This document shows positions 1-8,873 of a stretch of 64,000 bases of DNA, in pieces. The stretch spans positions 62,001-126,000 of the forward strand of contig JAOZIE010000008.1 of the NCBI GenBank assembly GCA_026014485.1, read 5' to 3'. The notes below the pieces were generated by a model. That model made no database searches. It was not told the DNA's origin and worked only from the letters and a program-made list of their open reading frames with translations. Position numbers and translations under genes: made by a program. Position 1 is the first letter of the stretch. Every line of letters begins with the position of its first letter. The stretch is from Candidatus Bathyarchaeota archaeon. GTDB taxonomy: Archaea > Thermoproteota > Bathyarchaeia > Bathyarchaeales > Bathycorpusculaceae.

Positions 1-1
1 C

Positions 2-805
2 CACCCCGACGGCACCTTGGACACCGCGGATTTCGAGGGCAAATTCAACAAAAACACCAAACTCGCCAGCTTAAGCCAAGTCAGCAACGTCAGCGGCGTC
101 ATAAACGACGTGAAACACATAGCCAAAGTCGCCCACGAGCATGGCGCCTTGATGCTGGTGGATGGCGCGCAGTCGGTTCCCCACATGCCCGTGGACGTGG
201 CGGATTTGGATGTGGATTTTCTGGCGTTCAGCGGGCACAAGATGCTGGGACCCACAGGCATCGGTGTGCTGTACGCTAAGAAGCCGTTGCTGGAGCAGAT
301 GTCTCCTTTCGAAGGCGGCGGCGAGATGATACGGGATGTCACTGTGAATCAGCAGACGGAGCGTTGTGGCATAAGCTGGAATGACCCTCCGTGGAAGTTC
401 GAGGCGGGCACCCCCAACATATGTGGCGCCGTCGCCCTCGCAGCAGCCATCAAGTACCTGCAGCATTTGGGTATGGCAGAAATTTTCCAGCATGAAAAAG
501 AGTTAACCGTGTATGCCATGGAGCAGATGCTTTCCTGCTGCACTAAACTGAGGCTTTACGGAACCACCGATGCCTCCCTCAAATGCGGCATCATGCCCTT
601 TGGCGTGGAAGGCTTAAGCAGCCACGACGTCGCACTGTTCTTGGACAACTACGGCGTCATGATACGCAGCGGCTACCACTGCGCCCAGCCTCTACACCAA
701 GTTTTCAACTTAGCATCCAGCGCAAGAGCCAGCTTCTACATCTACAACACCAAAGAGGAAGTGGACCGCTTCGTGAAGATTCTCAAGGAGATGGAGCAGT
801 TCTAA
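2..805 (+). CDS. sufS: Cysteine desulfurase, SufS/CsdA type (5' truncated by the window)
   Basis: PLP enzyme that takes sulfur from cysteine, normally for Fe-S cluster assembly. The frame is open from base 2, so the N-terminus lies outside the window. Visible motifs are the PLP-lysine motif SGHKMLGPTG (Lys codon at 239) and the C-terminal RSGYHCAQP, whose Cys (codon at 680) is the persulfide-carrying residue of SufS-type enzymes. The acidic DGAQSVPH stretch that contacts PLP is also present. The stop codon TAA shares one base with the ATG of the next gene, so the two are translationally coupled. Whether it serves SUF or tRNA thiolation cannot be told here. Confidence 0.9.
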   Translation, partial: HPDGTLDTADFEGKFNKNTKLASLSQVSNVSGVINDVKHIAKVAHEHGALMLVDGAQSVPHMPVDVADLDVDFLAFSGHKMLGPTGIGVLYAKKPLLEQMSPFEGGGEMIRDVTVNQQTERCGISWNDPPWKFEAGTPNICGAVALAAAIKYLQHLGMAEIFQHEKELTVYAMEQMLSCCTKLRLYGTTDASLKCGIMPFGVEGLSSHDVALFLDNYGVMIRSGYHCAQPLHQVFNLASSARASFYIYNTKEEVDRFVKILKEMEQF

Positions 806-1074
806 TGGCAACCCTAGAAGATTACGTGGCGCGCGTCGAAGGTACCTGCGGCGCAGAAAAAGATGTCATAGTCACCTTCCGATACGAAAAAAAGGAGCAA
901 GCCATCGCAAGCATACTCAAAAAAGCCACCCTCAAAAACAGCCTGCAGGGCATAATTCACGAGTTAACTTTCGATGGCATATCCTTCCGCGTTTACAGCA
1001 GCGGCAAAGCCATCTTCCGAAGCGTAAAAAACAGGGAAGAACTCAACCGCCTCTTGTCGACGCTTCTGCTTTAA
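805..1074 (+). CDS. Small conserved protein coupled to cysteine desulfurase
   Basis: An 89-residue soluble protein whose ATG overlaps the preceding sufS stop by one base. It is rich in Lys, Glu and Arg, with predicted alternating strands and helices and no membrane segment. It has one Cys, in GTCGAEKD near the N-terminus. I do not recognise a family. The tight coupling suggests a partner or accessory factor for the desulfurase, for example a sulfur acceptor or regulator, but this rests only on position. Confidence 0.7.
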   Translation: MATLEDYVARVEGTCGAEKDVIVTFRYEKKEQAIASILKKATLKNSLQGIIHELTFDGISFRVYSSGKAIFRSVKNREELNRLLSTLLL

Positions 1075-1079
1075 CGCCT

Positions 1080-2567
1080 TTATCTTTTAATCCGCACTTT
1101 GGTTCGGCTAATCCAGTTAAACACAGGCACGGCTGAACCCTTTAGCCAATTTGGCAGGGCGTCTTTTGCTTCTCTATGCAGCCCCAGCTTAGTTGCCAAG
1201 CGACCCTTTTTGGTGAGGCGAACAAAATACCGCGTTAGCGTGCATTTGGTGAAGCCGTTGTTTATCTTGAAGTTGTCCAGCGACGGGTGGTTGCCCATTC
1301 TGCCGTACATGAGCCACGACGCATTTTCCGCGGCGCAGACCTCCACCGCTTTTGCCACAAGCGCGTTGTTAAGGGCTTTATCCCAGTGTTTCTGCAGCGA
1401 AAGAATCTGCGCCATAACCGTTATCTGGTCACCGTCTACCAGCTGCACAAACCCCACCAATTCGCCTTCCAAGTATGCTCCGATGAAGGTGCTGTTGGCC
1501 GTAGCAAACAACACTCTTTTGACATCCTGCGGTCTCCAGCCGTAATGTGAAAATGCTCTGCCCTGCCGAATCGGCGTTTCATTGAAAATCCTGCTTATAC
1601 CCTCTGCCAGCTGCTCCGACGCCTCAACCACCTCGGTTTTCACGCCGCTTTTCTCGGCTTTGCGAATCATGTTCCGCGTTTTCTTTCCAACTTTAGCAAG
1701 CCACTCGCTGTAGGGGATGATTTGGAGAAGCGCGATGTTATCCTCTGCCCTCAGCCACTTGCTGGACGGTGCGTTGATGGGGCTGCACCATGTCCGCTCC
1801 ACAAAAGAGTATATGTCTACTCCCCGCTCTGCAAGCTTTGCAAGGAAACCGTCGGATGGGTAGCCGTCTTTTACGTATTCGTACTGTTCTTGGTACTTGG
1901 CGACTTTGGCAAAGCCCCGTTTTCGCACGGCTAAGTTGTCGAACTGGGTGTCCACTTGCAGAAGTGTCTTGAGCGTTCTGTAGTAGGGTCCTCTGTGGTT
2001 GAGCGTTCCCCGCTGGAACAGCCATTCAGGATGCACATGCAGGACCTCTCCTTTGTTGATGCTTTCTTTTGCTAACTGTAATGCTTGTTCACGAGATTTG
2101 TCGTAGCAAACACGGTCTAAATGTACGGTGGGAAAATCATAGAAAGACTTGAGCGGGAACTCTTTTGGAATTGGCGCTTTTGCCTCCCAGAGTTTTCTTC
2201 TCCACATCAGGCGGGCAAGCAAGCGGGCGGTGCCGTGAACCGTGTAGTACTTCACTTTACGTCCCGTCGCTTTCTCTAAGTTTTCCCATTCCACATACGG
2301 CTTTGTCGCCACATGCAGAGCAACTTCATGTCTTTCGGGATGCATCAAATCGAGAAGTTCCCTGTCGGGTGTGGTTTGGGGGGTGAAAAACCAATAAGCC
2401 ATGACTTCTTCAGGTGACTCGTTGACCATCTTGGCGATTATCTTGGAGTTTTTCACGTAGTCCCTGCTTGTTTTGATGTTTAGGGCTGTGAAAATGAAGC
2501 TTTGCAGCCGCGACGGGTAAGGATAGTCAACGTCAAGTCTTAACTTAATCATGGTGTCAGTAGCCAT
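1080..2567 (-). CDS. NodB-like deacetylase domain fused to a FemAB/GNAT-type acyltransferase
   Basis: A 495-residue cytosolic protein with two halves. Residues 1 to about 240 resemble a polysaccharide-deacetylase barrel: LRLDVDYP near the start, HEVALHV, and HVHPEW near 180, which would supply acidic and His metal ligands. Residues about 250-470 resemble a GNAT or peptidyl-transferase fold (KKTRNMIRKAEKSG, then EGELVGFVQLVDG and GRMGNHPSLDNFKINNGF). The ATG at 2567 lies about 25 bases after a TATA-like box at 2588-2597, so a leaderless mRNA is likely. It starts the glycan island. A deacetylase plus an N-acyl transferase on one chain suggests N-acyl remodelling of an amino sugar. The substrate is unknown. 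Confidence 0.65.
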   Translation of the reverse strand: MATDTMIKLRLDVDYPYPSRLQSFIFTALNIKTSRDYVKNSKIIAKMVNESPEEVMAYWFFTPQTTPDRELLDLMHPERHEVALHVATKPYVEWENLEKATGRKVKYYTVHGTARLLARLMWRRKLWEAKAPIPKEFPLKSFYDFPTVHLDRVCYDKSREQALQLAKESINKGEVLHVHPEWLFQRGTLNHRGPYYRTLKTLLQVDTQFDNLAVRKRGFAKVAKYQEQYEYVKDGYPSDGFLAKLAERGVDIYSFVERTWCSPINAPSSKWLRAEDNIALLQIIPYSEWLAKVGKKTRNMIRKAEKSGVKTEVVEASEQLAEGISRIFNETPIRQGRAFSHYGWRPQDVKRVLFATANSTFIGAYLEGELVGFVQLVDGDQITVMAQILSLQKHWDKALNNALVAKAVEVCAAENASWLMYGRMGNHPSLDNFKINNGFTKCTLTRYFVRLTKKGRLATKLGLHREAKDALPNWLKGSAVPVFNWISRTKVRIKR

Positions 2568-2699
2568 CTCATAGTGAAGCCCAACAGATTATAAATCCTC
2601 TGTTAACCCCCACATCTGATGAGCGCTCGTTTTCCGCCGTTAGTTGTTTGCAGCCCAAGGACGCGTTCCCTTTTCAGGATTTTATTCTTTGTCGTTTGG

Positions 2700-3965
2700 T
2701 CACTTTGAATAGGCGTGGATGGCTTTTTCGAAGGCGTTTTCCATATGCTCGGCATATTTTTCCCATGACAGGTTGTTTTTAACGTAGCTCTGAGCGGTTT
2801 GCCCCAGCTTTCTGCGTAAGTCCGGGTTATTTATGAGTCGTTCAATTTGTTCTGCGAGTTTTTCGGGTTTGCCATGTTCGACGACTACGCCGTTTACGTT
2901 GTTCTGTATGATTTCGGAGGCGCCGCACCTGTTGCTGACCACCACGGGTTTGGCGGCAGCCATAGCCTCAACAACCGCTAACCCCCATGTGATTTGCGCG
3001 GGAAACACAAAAACATCGCACGCCGCGTAGACCTCTGCCAGTTCCTCGTCGCTGCCGCTTCGCAAAAACAGCACCTTGTCCAGTACACCCTGTTTTTCGC
3101 AGAACCGCACCAACTCGTCTCTTCTGCCGCCGCCATCGAAAACCAGTTTGAGGTCGCTGTATTTTTCTGAAAGAATCTGCAGGGCTTTCACCGCGTCCGT
3201 TTGCCGCTTGTTTAACTCGATGTTGCCCACCTGCAGCAGCACGAAGCTTTTGTCTAAGCCATGTTTTTTCCTAACTTCTGTTCCCGCTGCCTTGATGAAT
3301 CGGTCAGTGTCCACACCGCTCCTAACCACCCTTGACGTTCGGTTGTATGCTTTGGTTACGTATTTGCCTGCGATGTTTGAAAGAACCATGATTTCGTCAA
3401 TGTAATTCACTGCGGTTTTGTCCAGCCCATTGTAGATGGGCCAGTTTATTCTGCGTAAGCCACGTCGAAGTTCGGGAACAAAAAACCAGAACGGCGGCTC
3501 ATTACACATCCAAACCACGGGGATGTTAAGTCTCTTTTTTGCCCAAACAGCCGCCCACTCGGAGGGGTAGTTATGGTTGTTTATGACGTCGAAGCCCTTG
3601 GGGATTTTTCTGCCAATGTTAATCATAGTGGGGACTTCGTAGGGGATGGTGTAGAATTGCCTGCCCATGTTCCTCTGCATGTACTCTCGAAGCGCTGACT
3701 TGCCCGTTGACGCCGCCTCTGCAGTTTGCTTGGTGGTTTTTTCCAGAGGTGTCAGCATCTTTGGCATTTTTTTGCCCAGCGGATGCGGAATCACGGTTAC
3801 GTTCAGGTTTCTGAGCATGTCTGGGTAGCTGTTTTCTTGGTTGACGGCGCTCACAAAAATCTCCACGGTGTGCCCCCGCTTCTGCAGTTCCGTGGCTAAG
3901 GTGAGTAGTTGTCGGTCTCCTCCGCCTCTTCCCAGCATGGGCGTGTGAATCATCGCTATCTTCAT
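2700..3965 (-). CDS. GT4-family glycosyltransferase
   Basis: A 421-residue GT-B fold enzyme. The N-terminal MIHTPMLGRGGGDRQL is the glycine-rich acceptor-side loop. The C-terminal half has LLQVGNIELNKRQ and the nucleotide-sugar binding block WGLAVVEAMAAAKPVV, with the second Glu of the E-x7-E motif. It probably transfers a sugar from an NDP donor onto a lipid- or surface-linked glycan. It is divergent from the nucleotidyltransferase gene across a shared TATA element at about 4002-4012. Donor and acceptor are not predictable from sequence alone. Confidence 0.85.
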   Translation of the reverse strand: MKIAMIHTPMLGRGGGDRQLLTLATELQKRGHTVEIFVSAVNQENSYPDMLRNLNVTVIPHPLGKKMPKMLTPLEKTTKQTAEAASTGKSALREYMQRNMGRQFYTIPYEVPTMINIGRKIPKGFDVINNHNYPSEWAAVWAKKRLNIPVVWMCNEPPFWFFVPELRRGLRRINWPIYNGLDKTAVNYIDEIMVLSNIAGKYVTKAYNRTSRVVRSGVDTDRFIKAAGTEVRKKHGLDKSFVLLQVGNIELNKRQTDAVKALQILSEKYSDLKLVFDGGGRRDELVRFCEKQGVLDKVLFLRSGSDEELAEVYAACDVFVFPAQITWGLAVVEAMAAAKPVVVSNRCGASEIIQNNVNGVVVEHGKPEKLAEQIERLINNPDLRRKLGQTAQSYVKNNLSWEKYAEHMENAFEKAIHAYSK

Positions 3966-4001
3966 GGGGCTGCCCAGCGCTTTTTAACGGTGTAGTTGAA
4001 C

Positions 4002-4012
4002 GCTTATATATT
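4002..4012. promoter_or_regulatory. Shared TATA element of two divergent glycan genes
   Basis: CTTATATATTTG is nearly symmetric and lies between the GT4 gene (minus, ATG 3965) and the nucleotidyltransferase gene (plus, ATG 4051). It is 35-45 bases from each start, so one element could serve both directions. A TTG at 4012 lies inside this box and is therefore unlikely to be a start. Confidence 0.55.
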
Positions 4013-4050
4013 TGTACTTTAAGAGTGAAACCAACTTGGGAGAACTCGGA

Positions 4051-4764
4051 ATGCGCAAAATTGAAACCGCAGTTATCCTCGTCGGCGGTTCAGGGTTGCG
4101 GATGCGTCCCTTAACCCATGACATGCCTAAATGCATGGTTCCGCTGCAGGGGAAGCCTCTGATTTACTGGATTTTGAATTGGCTCAAAAGCTACGGGTTT
4201 AAACACGCGGTTTTAGGCGTAGCTTACCAAAAAGACGTCATAATCAACTATCTGAAAGAGAACAGTCAAGGCTTAAAGATTGACTTCAGCGAACACACGG
4301 TTGAGGGCGAAACAGGTGAAGGGTTTCGTCTGGCAATCAGCAGGTTTGTTGACGACGAAGACTTCTTGGCTATGAACGGCGACGAAATCACCAACCTCAA
4401 CATAGAACGCCTAGAAGCACAGCACCTAAAGAGCAAACCCGCCGCCACAATCGCGGTTTCGCCTATGCGGTCGCCTTTCGGCATACTCGAAGTGGACGGA
4501 GACAACATCGTGGACTTCCACGAGAAGGTTCTGCTGGAAAACACGTTGGTCAGCATCGGCGTGTACATTTTCAACCGCCAAATTCTAGGGTACATACCTG
4601 AAACGGGCTCCATTGAGAAAACGGTTTTTCCGCTGCTGGCAAAGAAGCGGCTTTTGAAGGCGTTTCGGCTCAGCCCCCGCGAGTCTTGGTTAACTATTAA
4701 TAGTGTCAAAGAGCTATCTTTAGCCGAAAAAGAGTTCGCGTTAATCAGGAGACCCCAAACATGA
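4051..4764 (+). CDS. Sugar-1-phosphate nucleotidyltransferase
   Basis: A 237-residue NTP-transferase that makes an NDP-sugar donor. It carries the signature VGGSGLRMRPLT followed by PKCMVPLQGKPLI, the pyrophosphorylase GG-x-G-x-R...K motif. The metal-binding region FLAMNGDE follows at about residue 107. It lacks the C-terminal left-handed beta-helix of GlmU-type enzymes, so it matches the short RfbA/ManC catalytic core. ATG 4051 was chosen because the upstream TTG at 4012 lies in the TATA box. Its stop overlaps the next start as ATGA. Confidence 0.85.
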   Translation: MRKIETAVILVGGSGLRMRPLTHDMPKCMVPLQGKPLIYWILNWLKSYGFKHAVLGVAYQKDVIINYLKENSQGLKIDFSEHTVEGETGEGFRLAISRFVDDEDFLAMNGDEITNLNIERLEAQHLKSKPAATIAVSPMRSPFGILEVDGDNIVDFHEKVLLENTLVSIGVYIFNRQILGYIPETGSIEKTVFPLLAKKRLLKAFRLSPRESWLTINSVKELSLAEKEFALIRRPQT

Positions 4765-5732
4765 CCCGCGTGCTTATAACTGGAATCATGGGCTTCATAG
4801 GCAGCCACCTAGCCCAAAGACTCGTCAACGACGGCGCAGAAGTCTACGGCGTGGTTCGCCGCGTCGCAAACCGAAACCTCGACGTTATCAGCAACATAAT
4901 TCGCGATGTCACGTTAGTTTCAGGCGACGTATCCGACTACGTTTCCGTCCGCAACGCCGTCAAAACCGTCAACCCCGACGTGATTTTTCATCTGGCGGCG
5001 CTGTCGCCCGTGCGGGACTCGTTTGAGCGTCCCTTTGAGTATCAACAAGCCAACTACATTGGCACCATGAACGTGGCACATTCGATGCTTGAGCTTCAGG
5101 ACCCGCAGACACGCAAGCTGATTGCCGCGTCCACCGCTGAGGTCTATGGCATTCAAGCAAGTGAACCGTTGAAGGAGACGTTGCCGCTGCATCCGTCCAG
5201 CCCCTACGCAGCAAGCAAGGCAGCGGGGGACTTGTACCTACAGATGATGTTTAATTCCTTCAGCTTAAAAGGCACCGTTCTGCGTCCCGCGAACTCTTAC
5301 GGACGCAAGTTCGACGCAAGCTTCATGGTGGAGTACCTTGTAACCAAGATGCTTGCCGGGGAGAAAATCTACATAGGCGCCCCCGACTCAGTGAGGGACT
5401 ACATGTACGTGGATGACCACGTGAACGGCTACGTGCTTGCCATGAAGAACCCTGCGGCGAACGGGCAAGTCTACAACGTAGGCACCACCATAGGCGTAAG
5501 CAACCGCGAACTCGCGTTGATGCTTGCCGGCAAAATCGGCTTTAACCCGAAAAACATCGCTTTAGGCTCCTACCCGCCGGGGTATCCGTATCGTCCGCTG
5601 GTTTCAGATCAGTCTTCGATTGTGCTGGATTCCGCTAAGATACGGCAGCAGCTGGGTTGGCAGCCTACTGTTTCCCTAAGTGACGGGCTCGATAGGGTAA
5701 TCGGGTACTTCAAGGCAAAACGCCCCAAGTAA
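4761..5732 (+). CDS. NDP-sugar epimerase/dehydratase (extended SDR)
   Basis: A 323-residue extended short-chain dehydrogenase. It has the NAD-binding motif TGIMGFIGSHLA, a Ser-containing STAEVYG loop and the catalytic YAASK near residue 150. FHLAALSPVRDSF is the family NAD-ribose region. The sequence is closest in feel to GDP-mannose 4,6-dehydratase or UDP-glucose 4-epimerase-like enzymes. It is coupled by a 4-base overlap to the nucleotidyltransferase, so both probably act in sequence on the same nucleotide sugar. Confidence 0.85.
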   Translation: MTRVLITGIMGFIGSHLAQRLVNDGAEVYGVVRRVANRNLDVISNIIRDVTLVSGDVSDYVSVRNAVKTVNPDVIFHLAALSPVRDSFERPFEYQQANYIGTMNVAHSMLELQDPQTRKLIAASTAEVYGIQASEPLKETLPLHPSSPYAASKAAGDLYLQMMFNSFSLKGTVLRPANSYGRKFDASFMVEYLVTKMLAGEKIYIGAPDSVRDYMYVDDHVNGYVLAMKNPAANGQVYNVGTTIGVSNRELALMLAGKIGFNPKNIALGSYPPGYPYRPLVSDQSSIVLDSAKIRQQLGWQPTVSLSDGLDRVIGYFKAKRPK

Positions 5733-5819
5733 CCCTGCTTATTTTTTGATGCCGACGCGGTTTTGGGGAAAGCTTTATGCCCCCATTCAACGAAGTCCCT
5801 ATGAAGCTTGCGTTTGCCG

Positions 5820-6740
5820 ATGGGGAACCGTTTGATGTCAAACAAAAAGGTGTGTGGGGTGCCCAAGAAAGTTGATTTGGTTATGTGGACCTACAACGGC
5901 GCCGCCACGTTGCCCGCGGTTCTGAAGCGCATCGGCGAGGTTATTCCCGCAGGTTCTGTGTGCCAGCGGATAATTTCCGACGACAACAGCACCGACGCCA
6001 CCCGCCGAATCGCCGAGTCCCACGGCTGGACAGTGGTTCTTAACAAGGGCAGAGGCATCAGCGACAACGCCAACACGGCTCTTGGGCATGTGGAGTCCGA
6101 GTTTTTTGTGAGTTTTGAGCAGGATTTGCTTTTGGCGCGTGACTGGTGGAGCAGGGTTCCCCGCGCTTTGGCTGACCCCAAAGTGGCTGCCGCGTCTGGG
6201 ATGCGGTTTGCCGATAAGCCCCGTGGCGTGCGTAGACTGCAGCAGTACGTGGCAAAAAAGTACCGTGGCGAGGCGCAGTTAGAATCTTGGCTGCGGGGTA
6301 GGGAGATGGCGGCTTTCACTTTGGGCAAAACATTGGATAATACTGTGTATCGTACGGCGGCTGTGCGGGAAGTCGGCGGGTTTCCCAAGTTGACCTCCAG
6401 CAGCGGCGTAGACACCGTTCTAGCCTACGAAATGGAGCAGCACCGCTACCAGTGGTTCGTTGACTACGGCGTACAGTCCGTGCATCTGAGGATGGGCTTA
6501 AAACATGAACTCAGCCACCAGTTCTGGTACGCCAAACAACTGCCTGAAATGTGGCAGAAAATCAGTGAGGTAACCCGCAGGCAAGCGCCGCCCGTCACCC
6601 GCTTTAGCGTGGTCTACCGCTTCTTCATGTCGCCGTTCACAGGCTTGTTTATGGCATACAAAACCCGTGAGCCCACGCTTGCTTATGTGCACCCGTTGAT
6701 TCGGCTGTATTATTTGCGGGGTTACTTGGCTTCAGGCTAA
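5820..6740 (+). CDS. GT2-family glycosyltransferase
   Basis: A GT-A fold enzyme of about 306 residues. Near the N-terminus are MWTYNGAATLPAVLKR and IISDDNSTD, typical of GT2 enzymes, followed by FVSFEQDLLLARDWW as the acidic metal-binding region. The C-terminal third has basic and aromatic stretches that may associate with the membrane, but no clear transmembrane segment. ATG 5820 and ATG 5835 are both possible; GGGGAA before 5835 could act as a ribosome binding site. A TATA-like CTTTATG lies at 5773-5779. Confidence 0.8.
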   Translation: MGNRLMSNKKVCGVPKKVDLVMWTYNGAATLPAVLKRIGEVIPAGSVCQRIISDDNSTDATRRIAESHGWTVVLNKGRGISDNANTALGHVESEFFVSFEQDLLLARDWWSRVPRALADPKVAAASGMRFADKPRGVRRLQQYVAKKYRGEAQLESWLRGREMAAFTLGKTLDNTVYRTAAVREVGGFPKLTSSSGVDTVLAYEMEQHRYQWFVDYGVQSVHLRMGLKHELSHQFWYAKQLPEMWQKISEVTRRQAPPVTRFSVVYRFFMSPFTGLFMAYKTREPTLAYVHPLIRLYYLRGYLASG

Positions 6741-6742
6741 AG

Positions 6743-7777
6743 CTACGCTTCGGTTTTGAGGCAGCGTTCGATGTAGCGGGTCCACACGGGCAGGGGCGAC
6801 TTAAGCTTTGCTTGGGCAGCTTTCGTGTCCATTCTGTATTGGTGCGGGTTTTGCAGGATTTTTTTGGCGGCTTTGATTATGTCGTTGGTGTTTGGGCAAA
6901 TCTGGATGGGGAAACCTTTCGCGTGAAGGTAGCGTGCCTGCACATCCCAGAAGTGAAAATTAATTGTGGGGACGCCTGCCAGCGCGGTTTCTCTGCAGGC
7001 GGTTCCGCCGCTGCCCACCATCAAATCGATGTAGGGGATAAGCTGCGCCGTCAACACAGGCTTAGGCTGCACCCACACATTGCTTAGCGTCTTGAGCCGC
7101 TGCTTCTCCTCCTCGTAGCGGGGCAGATAAACGACGGTGGCGAGTTTGCTGAGTTCCTCCAGCAGCCGCTGACTGTCCACTTTGACTTCGCTGCAGTAGC
7201 TGGCTTTGTACTCGATGTCTCGGAAGAGAACCACCGGTTTTCTGCCGCGAAGCTCCTCAAGGAACTTGGGCTGTGCGAATTTGGTTTTGAGCCACGCGCA
7301 CTCCTCTAGCCCGTCGTAGTGGATGATTCGGCTTTTGGCTATGCCATATTTGCTCCATGTCTTCCCAAAGCATTTGGGGGCGACCAGCCAGTCCACTAGC
7401 GGCGAAGCAAGCTTAGCCACATGATACGCAAAAACGGTGTCATTAGCATACACAATGGGGATTCCCAGCCCAAACGCGGTGCGGATAGCCGCCACATCGC
7501 CGTGCGCCCACAACACTTTGGGGTAGCCGACGCGGTCAAACAGCTCCAGAAACCCCAGCGTGCGTTTGGCATCCGCCGCCAACTTCTCTTTGGGGGTGTC
7601 GCCGTAGTCGCCCACCGTCTCGTAAGCCACACCCAAAACATCAAGCATGTCAGTGGTCTGCGTCTGCCGCTTAGCCGTAACCAACGTGCTATAACCCTTC
7701 TTATGCAGACAAGGAAGCAAACTGTGAATGGCTATGCTAATTTTAGGAGTAACCGTATCCAACCAAACATCAGGCAT
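6743..7777 (-). CDS. DUF354-family predicted glycosyltransferase
   Basis: A 344-residue protein of the archaeal DUF354 family, which has a GT-B/UDP-GlcNAc 2-epimerase-like fold. Seen: PDVWLDTVTPKISIAI at the start, LWAHGDVAAIRTAFGL, the family block YANDTVFAYHVAKLASPLVD, and the C-terminal VGSGGTACRETALAGVPTINF, which resembles a nucleotide-sugar binding loop. No catalytic activity is established for the family. It is convergent with the GT2 gene, with two bases between stops. Its position in a glycan island supports a sugar-transfer role. Confidence 0.75.
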   Translation of the reverse strand: MPDVWLDTVTPKISIAIHSLLPCLHKKGYSTLVTAKRQTQTTDMLDVLGVAYETVGDYGDTPKEKLAADAKRTLGFLELFDRVGYPKVLWAHGDVAAIRTAFGLGIPIVYANDTVFAYHVAKLASPLVDWLVAPKCFGKTWSKYGIAKSRIIHYDGLEECAWLKTKFAQPKFLEELRGRKPVVLFRDIEYKASYCSEVKVDSQRLLEELSKLATVVYLPRYEEEKQRLKTLSNVWVQPKPVLTAQLIPYIDLMVGSGGTACRETALAGVPTINFHFWDVQARYLHAKGFPIQICPNTNDIIKAAKKILQNPHQYRMDTKAAQAKLKSPLPVWTRYIERCLKTEA

Positions 7778-7883
7778 CTGCAATCAAATAGGAAGGGAGC
7801 ACCACTGCTGTAATAAGTTTTATCCATAACACTAGACGGGCGATAGGCTGCAAAGAGACGCAAGAGACAGTGAACAAAAAATT

Positions 7884-7944
7884 CTATTTGGATGCCCATA
7901 TTGATTCGTTGCAGAAATCTATAGGGGGTAGGTCGCTATTGGCG
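7884..7944 (+). repeat. Dispersed repeat, copy A
   Basis: A 61-base segment that is about five-sixths identical to 38045-38104. It starts CTATTTG, has the shared core ATATTGATTC, then AAATCTATAGGGGG, and ends AGGTCGCTATTGGCG. It lies in the spacer between two minus-strand genes. In one frame both copies read YL-x3-IDS-x-QKSIGG, and two of the differences between copies in the conserved stretch are silent third-position changes. It may be a relic of a coding element. The spacer 7778-7976 holds nothing else that I can support. Confidence 0.7.
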
Positions 7945-7976
7945 GATTTTCAAGCCAAAAGCAGGTTCGAAAATGG

Positions 7977-8804
7977 CTACTGTGGCTTTTTTTGTTTTGT
8001 GAGCCATTCGCGGTACTGCTTGTCTACTTGCATGGCGGCGTTGAGCAGTGTGCTTGGTGCCAGTGAGGTTACGTAGCGGATGTCTTTGGGTAGGCAGTGT
8101 CTGCCGATGCCGTCTCGGGCTTCAGGCAAATCCACATTCCACTTCGTGTTCATAGCCGCACGTAGCGCCTCAAAATCCATGCCGATTTTTGCGCACAGCA
8201 TCTTCAGGTCCTCCGCAAACGCAATCTGCAGGAAGCGATGGCTGTTTTCAGTTATCTTACACATCTCCGCCACCTCCGCCGACGGGCAAGCGTGCAGCGG
8301 AATGCCAAAAACATCGCGGTACAGCGTCAGCCCTGCTTGTAGGCTTTCGTCGTTTACGGCTCCGATGACGCGAAGCTGGTTCACGCCGTGCTCCTTTGGC
8401 TGGTCTGCCCAGTACCTGTGCGGCGCATGCACAAGGCGGACTTTGCCCCCAAACGTCTCCGCAAAAACCTTCCTACAGGTGCCTGGAACGATGGTGCTTT
8501 CGATGGAAACCAACGTAGAAGCGACTGCGGTTTGGCTGATTTTTTTGCAGACGTCAAAAACCGCCGACAAGTTGGGGCAGCCCTCCACTTGGCTTGTAGT
8601 TACCGAGATGATGTAGGCGTCGACTGCGGGGATTTCCTCCCAGTTCGCCGAGGCGGCGATGCCTGCTTTGGCAGCGTTCTCAACCGCGGAGGCGCTGATG
8701 TCGTACCCGTAAACCTCCAGCCCCTTCTCTTTAGCGTACTTTGCAACTGGAAAACCAATCTGCCCCAAACCAGCAATGCACACTTTCGGTTTGCCCTTGC
8801 TCAT
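7977..8804 (-). CDS. Short NDP-sugar dehydrogenase (UDP-glucose/GDP-mannose dehydrogenase family)
   Basis: About 275 residues with an N-terminal Rossmann domain (KVCIAGLGQIGFPVAKYA), the STIVPGTCRKV substrate loop and a central helical domain. The C-terminal GIGRHCLPKD holds the catalytic Cys motif of UDP-sugar dehydrogenases. Full-length relatives are about 430 residues and carry a further C-terminal nucleotide-sugar domain, which is absent here: only about 40 residues follow the Cys. ATG 8804 was chosen; a GTG at 8867 in the same frame is possible. It is downstream of the HAD and ATP-grasp genes in one operon. Confidence 0.75.
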   Translation of the reverse strand: MSKGKPKVCIAGLGQIGFPVAKYAKEKGLEVYGYDISASAVENAAKAGIAASANWEEIPAVDAYIISVTTSQVEGCPNLSAVFDVCKKISQTAVASTLVSIESTIVPGTCRKVFAETFGGKVRLVHAPHRYWADQPKEHGVNQLRVIGAVNDESLQAGLTLYRDVFGIPLHACPSAEVAEMCKITENSHRFLQIAFAEDLKMLCAKIGMDFEALRAAMNTKWNVDLPEARDGIGRHCLPKDIRYVTSLAPSTLLNAAMQVDKQYREWLTKQKKPQ

Positions 8805-8873
8805 AGTCAACGCTCCCACGTTCTCCGAATTCACCGTGGCAGAATTCTTAAGCTTTTGCCTTCCCACTGTTTT

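Noticed and set aside
5801-5875. Leaderless 24-codon frame before the GT2 gene (ATG 5801)
   Set aside because: It has TATA-like spacing but overlaps the GT2 start in another frame and has no distinct features; too weak to call.
7870-8076. 68-codon frame through repeat A
   Set aside because: It runs into the 3' end of the dehydrogenase gene in antisense and has no good start signal. It may preserve a fragment of an old coding repeat but is not an intact gene.
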